From assembly GCA_008363265.1 (NCBI GenBank), contig RHKR01000071.1, positions 1 to 8,726 on the forward strand: a stretch of DNA of 8,726 nt, in the 5' to 3' direction. The number at the start of each line of letters is the position of its first letter. The first letter of the stretch is position 1. Under the pieces are notes generated by a model, which made no database searches, was not told where the DNA came from, and worked only from the letters and a program-made list of their open reading frames with translations. This DNA is from Chlorobiota bacterium (GTDB lineage: Bacteria; Bacteroidota; Ignavibacteria; Ignavibacteriales; Ignavibacteriaceae). The position numbers and the translations under genes were made by a program. Shown here in pieces: positions 5,556-8,726 of this stretch.

Positions 5556-7957
5556 CATTTAATCAAAACAAATTTTCTGGTCTGCGTGAATTTGCCGGAT
5601 GTCAGCCTGTAAAAATAGACACCGGAACCCAAATTTTCGGCGTTAAACGGTATCTCATGGATTCCTTCAACCAATTCACTGTTCACGAGTTCGGCAACCT
5701 TTTCACCGGAGGCAGAGAAGACCTCTAGCGTGGTCTGTCCCGGAACAGGCAATGCGAAACGGATAACGGTTACGGGATTGAAGGGATTCGGGTAGTTCTG
5801 TTCGAGAGCGTAATCGGTCACAACACCGATCTGAACCGTCTCGGCAAGGTAATAGAAATTCACAGTGCCATCAACATCCCGTTGAGCAAGACGGTAACGG
5901 TACAGTCCCGGCTTCAGATCACGGTCGATGAACTCATAACTGCAGAGGCCGCACTGGCCGTTGGCATCGGCATAGTGCACCGCCAGCCAGTTGTTGGTAT
6001 TCAACAGCGTTCTTTCGAGTGTCATCCCGAGGTTGTTGATCGTGTTTCCGATCGACCAGGCAATAATAACATCGTCATCCTGCACCGTGCTTGTGAAACT
6101 CAGCATCTCGACCGGTACAATGGATGGATCGACATATTTAATAATGATGCCCGAGTTACCCGCGAACCATGCGGTACCGGCATCGAACGCGTACATGTCG
6201 TTAAATGTGTTGATGGTCTGCCGTGGCTGCTCCTTCCATGTAATACCACCATCGTTGGAAATGTAGGCATATCCCGATGCACATGCCGCGAAGGCAACGG
6301 TTTGGTCGCCAAGTTTAACCATGGCCGTGCTCCAGACGGTATTCCCCGGCTTGGTGGTCGAGGGGGTCCATGTGGCTCCGCCGTCAGTGGTCCAGTAGGT
6401 GTTACCTGAAGTACCGGAGACAATTCCTGTTCTGGTATCAACGAATGAGACACCGTAAGCACCAAGTCCGCCTGCAGAGAACTGCTGAACCCAGCTCACT
6501 CCGCCGTCAGAGGTTTTGAAGATCGTCTCCCCCGTTCCGCAGATCCACGCGTATGAGGTATCAACAATGTCGATATCCCACGCGAGTGTTGAGGAAGGAA
6601 GGTTGTACTGAGCCCATGTGCCGCCGCCATCGGTGGTTTTAAGCACGATTCCGTTGCTGCCCGTTGTAAGTACAATATCAGGTGAAGCGTGATCGATCGC
6701 AATGAACTGCGTTGTGTTGCCGAGACCCGCGCTGTACTCGGTCCAGGTCTGGCCGCCGTCTTTCGACATTACGATACGGCTCGAGTCGCACGCGCCATAG
6801 ATGGTGTTCTGGTTCGGTACGGTTATCTCGTTTATTTTTCTTCCATTGGGTACCCTGAGGGTCTCCCAGGTTAGTCCGCCGTCAGTGGTTTTGCCGATGA
6901 ACCCGGCCGTACCGCAGACATATCCGGTAAAGGCATCCGCGAAAGCAATATCATTAATTGTTGAGGATGTGAAGCGGTAACCCATTTCGGTCCAGGTGGC
7001 TCCGGCATCGCTTGACTTCGTGAGGTATCCCCTGCCGCCGTTAACTAAAACCGTGTTGTCCTGATAAAAATCGACGGCATATTTAACTCCCGGGGCGCTT
7101 CCTCCGGGAAGGATGAACTGCACCCAGGTGGCACCATAATCTGTTGTTCTGAACGCGACGGTGTCGGTTCCGGCAGCAATTCCCACTCCCTGTGAGTTAA
7201 AATCGATGTCCCATAACACGCGCGAGGTTGAAGAGATATCGTTTTGTTGTGTCCAGGTGAGACCGCCATCAGTGGTTCTGAGTATTCTGTGCCTGGCACC
7301 GACCACGAAGCCGTTGTTGGCATCAAGGAACCGTACCGCGCGGTAGTCGGCCGCGGTTATGCTTCCTAAGTTAACCTGCGCGAAGGTGGCTCCGCCATCG
7401 GTTGACTTAAGTACGGTGGCAGTATTTCCGACCACATAGACGTTCGATTCATCGACAGTGTAAACGCCGTAGAGGGTTTTCGTGGTTACACCGGTGTTGG
7501 TCTGTGAGAACCAGCTTTGCCCGCCGTCGGTGGTTTTAATTATGAGACCGTTGAACCCGACCGCCCATCCCACGAGAGGTGTTGCGAAGTGTATGCCGTA
7601 CTTGGTTGTATCAGGTGCGTTGGTAATGGCGATCCAGGAGGTGCCACCGTCGGTGGTACGGTAAAATCCCCCGCCCAGCGCGCCGGCTGCCCAACCGTGA
7701 GTGTCGTTTATGAAGTAAAGGTTCCTTATTATCGATTCAGTTGTGTCGTAACTGCTTATGGTCCAGTTTATGCCACCATCAGTGGTGAGGAAACACTGGT
7801 CGTAGTTGCTAAGGGCAATAAATTTGTTGGGGCCCAAGGCTGAACCGGCGTAAACATCGTTTGCCGTGGGATAGGGGTTGAGGGTGGTCCATACACCCTG
7901 TGCCATGGTGGCGAATGCAAGAGTTAACAATAAATAAAAAGCGGTAAATTTTTTCAT
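5555..7957 (-). CDS. Secreted Asp-box/Ycf48-like beta-propeller protein with T9SS sorting domain
   Basis: The product has 800 residues. A signal peptide (1 to about 20, MKKFTAFYLLLTLAFATMAQ) sends it to the periplasm and the C-terminal domain (716-800) carries it through the type IX secretion system. That domain begins YALEQNYPNPFNP, contains SGVYFYRL and ends KFVLIK, all typical of type A sorting signals, which are removed when the protein is attached to the cell surface or released. Residues about 21-610 hold 13 Asp-box (S/T)xDGGxxW motifs about 42 residues apart, as in Ycf48 and BNR-type propellers. A 615-705 segment starting PVEMLSF resembles the Fn3-like domain often placed before this sorting signal and has a C-G-L-C pair at about 669-672. 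I chose the ATG at 7957 because it gives a clean signal peptide and an AGGAG eight bases upstream; an upstream in-frame ATG at 8011 would add 18 residues that spoil the signal peptide. No catalytic motif is visible; a binding or adhesion role is possible. Confidence 0.92.
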   Translation of the reverse strand: MKKFTAFYLLLTLAFATMAQGVWTTLNPYPTANDVYAGSALGPNKFIALSNYDQCFLTTDGGINWTISSYDTTESIIRNLYFINDTHGWAAGALGGGFYRTTDGGTSWIAITNAPDTTKYGIHFATPLVGWAVGFNGLIIKTTDGGQSWFSQTNTGVTTKTLYGVYTVDESNVYVVGNTATVLKSTDGGATFAQVNLGSITAADYRAVRFLDANNGFVVGARHRILRTTDGGLTWTQQNDISSTSRVLWDIDFNSQGVGIAAGTDTVAFRTTDYGATWVQFILPGGSAPGVKYAVDFYQDNTVLVNGGRGYLTKSSDAGATWTEMGYRFTSSTINDIAFADAFTGYVCGTAGFIGKTTDGGLTWETLRVPNGRKINEITVPNQNTIYGACDSSRIVMSKDGGQTWTEYSAGLGNTTQFIAIDHASPDIVLTTGSNGIVLKTTDGGGTWAQYNLPSSTLAWDIDIVDTSYAWICGTGETIFKTSDGGVSWVQQFSAGGLGAYGVSFVDTRTGIVSGTSGNTYWTTDGGATWTPSTTKPGNTVWSTAMVKLGDQTVAFAACASGYAYISNDGGITWKEQPRQTINTFNDMYAFDAGTAWFAGNSGIIIKYVDPSIVPVEMLSFTSTVQDDDVIIAWSIGNTINNLGMTLERTLLNTNNWLAVHYADANGQCGLCSYEFIDRDLKPGLYRYRLAQRDVDGTVNFYYLAETVQIGVVTDYALEQNYPNPFNPVTVIRFALPVPGQTTLEVFSASGEKVAELVNSELVEGIHEIPFNAENLGSGVYFYRLTSGKFTQTRKFVLIK
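6236..7786 (-). repeat. Thirteen Asp-box motifs at about 42-residue spacing
   Basis: The motifs start at residues 58, 101, 142, 185, 228, 271, 315, 357, 398, 441, 482, 523 and 567 of the propeller protein, so the spacing varies only from 41 to 44. Most read TTDGG followed by two residues and W; variants are TTDYG, SSDAG, SKDGG, TSDGG and SNDGG, and one ends in F. The DNA under the motif is also alike from copy to copy (plus strand CCGCCGTCAGTGGT and variants), consistent with internal duplication. Thirteen boxes plus one closing unit would make fourteen blades, two seven-bladed propellers. Confidence 0.85.
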
Positions 7958-7965
7958 ACGTTTTG

Positions 7966-7970
7966 CTCCT
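7966..7970 (-). promoter_or_regulatory. Ribosome-binding site deciding the propeller protein start
   Basis: AGGAG on the minus strand is eight bases before the ATG at 7957-7955. It favours this start over the in-frame ATG at 8011. Confidence 0.7.
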
Positions 7971-8031
7971 GTTTTTGGATCGGGAAAAAGTGACCGGCGG
8001 CCGCACTTCAAGCACCGGGATTTTTCCGCAT

Positions 8032-8039
8032 CAAATTTA
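8032..8039 (-). promoter_or_regulatory. Candidate -7 element for the propeller gene
   Basis: On the minus strand TAAATTTG is an exact match to the Bacteroidota TAnnTTTG -7 consensus, about 75 bases before the ATG. No clean TTG-type -33 box lies at the expected 19-21 base distance, so the call is tentative. Confidence 0.3.
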
Positions 8040-8120
8040 CAAAATTTTAATCTATTGACCTATCTCACAAGAAATCCACACTTCACCTATTGCTTTTTAT
8101 AAAAATATTTTTAATTATTC

Positions 8121-8140
8121 ACTCCGGAGTTATTTTTTTT
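8121..8140. other. 10-bp palindrome followed by a T-run
   Basis: ACTCCGGAGT is a perfect palindrome without a loop, followed by TA and eight Ts. It lies between the divergent propeller and PPK2 genes. It could be an operator-like site for either; as RNA it cannot make a good terminator stem because the symmetric half has no loop. Confidence 0.3.
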
Positions 8141-8182
8141 AATAGCCGTTTATGAGACCATGAACCCTCATCAAAAAGAAAC

Positions 8183-8186
8183 GAGG
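8183..8186 (+). promoter_or_regulatory. Ribosome-binding site favouring a GTG start of PPK2
   Basis: GAGG lies six bases before the GTG at 8193. The upstream in-frame ATG at 8160 has no comparable site. Confidence 0.5.
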
Positions 8187-8192
8187 CATACT

Positions 8193-8726
8193 GTGAAAAT
8201 CAATCTCAAACGCTTCAGGGTCGCGGGACCCGGAAAATTCAAACTCAGCAACCACCCTGCCGGTTATACAGCCAGAATCAAATCGAAAGAAGACGCGAAA
8301 GCCGACCTCATTGCCAATGTGAAGGCGATGGCAGAGATGCAGGATATGATGTACGCCCACGACAAATGGGGGCTCCTGATCCTCTTCCAGGCGATGGACG
8401 CGGGCGGAAAAGACGGCGCAATCAAGCATGTAATGAGCGGCTTGAACCCGCAGGGCACCCAGGTGTACAGCTTCAAGCAACCTTCGGCCGAGGAACTGGA
8501 CCACGACTACCTGTGGCGTTACACCAAATCACTCCCCGAAAGAGGAAGGATCGGCATCTTCAACCGGTCATACTATGAGGAAGTGCTGGTCGTAAAGGTA
8601 CACAATCTCCTTCAGGCCGAGAAACTCCCCGATCCCGTTCTGAATAACAACATCTGGAAGAACCGCTACCGCCAGATCAGGAACTTCGAGCAATACCTGA
8701 ACGATAACGGCATAAAAGTGCTGAAA
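8193..8726 (+). CDS. PPK2-family polyphosphate kinase/phosphotransferase (partial, 3' end missing)
   Basis: The first 178 codons are present and the frame stays open to the window end. PPK2 enzymes move phosphate between polyphosphate and nucleoside mono- or diphosphates in the cytoplasm, for nucleotide regeneration or polyphosphate use. The Walker A-like loop is MDAGGKDG (residues 68-75, after LLILFQA) and the Walker B region is GRIGIFNRSYYEEV (118-131), with the conserved NRSYYE. The lid helices begin near NRYRQIRNFEQYL. The AGGKDG and FNRSYYE motifs are diagnostic for the family. The opening MKINLKRFRV followed by a lysine-rich segment matches the usual family N-terminus, and a GAGG site precedes the GTG, so I start at 8193. 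The in-frame ATG at 8160 would add 11 residues. The subtype (AMP- or ADP-phosphorylating) cannot be fixed without the rest. It is divergent from the propeller gene. Confidence 0.92.
   Translation, partial: MKINLKRFRVAGPGKFKLSNHPAGYTARIKSKEDAKADLIANVKAMAEMQDMMYAHDKWGLLILFQAMDAGGKDGAIKHVMSGLNPQGTQVYSFKQPSAEELDHDYLWRYTKSLPERGRIGIFNRSYYEEVLVVKVHNLLQAEKLPDPVLNNNIWKNRYRQIRNFEQYLNDNGIKVLK

Noticed and set aside
5376..5558. Small minus-strand open frame covering the octamer array
   Set aside because: It runs across the octamer repeats and into the start of the peptidase gene in another frame; no ribosome-binding site and no protein-like composition.
5882..6409. Plus-strand open frame of 175 codons within the propeller gene
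   Set aside because: It is a shadow of the well-supported minus-strand propeller gene; its sequence is an antisense echo of the Asp-box repeats.
8139..8504. Minus-strand open frame of 121 codons over the PPK2 gene
   Set aside because: The plus strand carries clear PPK2 motifs in this stretch; the minus-strand frame has no recognisable domain.

Overview
The window looks like chromosomal DNA from the Bacteroidota/Chlorobiota/Ignavibacteriota (FCB) group, most likely an Ignavibacteria-like lineage. The main evidence is the 800-residue secreted protein at 5555-7957. It ends in a type IX secretion (T9SS) sorting domain with the NYPNPFNP motif and a C-terminal SGVYFYRL stretch, a form common in Ignavibacteria and their relatives. 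The placement is an inference from protein style, not from a marker gene.

Layout from left to right. The first 66 bases hold the start of a type I restriction-modification methyltransferase gene (hsdM, minus strand, running off the left edge). A 373-base intergenic stretch follows with two adjacent arrays of degenerate 7-base tandem repeats separated by a GC-rich palindrome. A tight plus-strand trio comes next: a small GNAT-like protein, a stand-alone acyl carrier protein and a FabH-type ketoacyl-ACP synthase III. Their spacings of 1 and 5 bases suggest one acyl-building operon, of the kind found in surface-polysaccharide and glycan-decoration loci. The synthase gene overlaps, tail to tail by 27 bases, a minus-strand GT4-family glycosyltransferase gene, which itself carries an in-frame heptamer array.

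Upstream of the glycosyltransferase on the same strand are a secreted prolyl oligopeptidase (S9A) and then the large T9SS-exported propeller protein with 13 evenly spaced Asp-box repeats. The spacer between those two is filled by an inverted array of octamers that can fold into a long hairpin. The probable transcription order on the minus strand is propeller protein, peptidase, glycosyltransferase. On the right, divergently transcribed and cut by the window edge, is a PPK2-family polyphosphate kinase/phosphotransferase.

The gene content is mostly recognisable. The least explained signal is the repeated occurrence of short-period degenerate tandem repeats (period 7 at three places, period 8 at one). 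One lies inside an open reading frame, and there its stop-prone unit variant is absent from the phase that would create a stop codon. I saw no tRNA, rRNA, CRISPR array, insertion sequence or attachment site.
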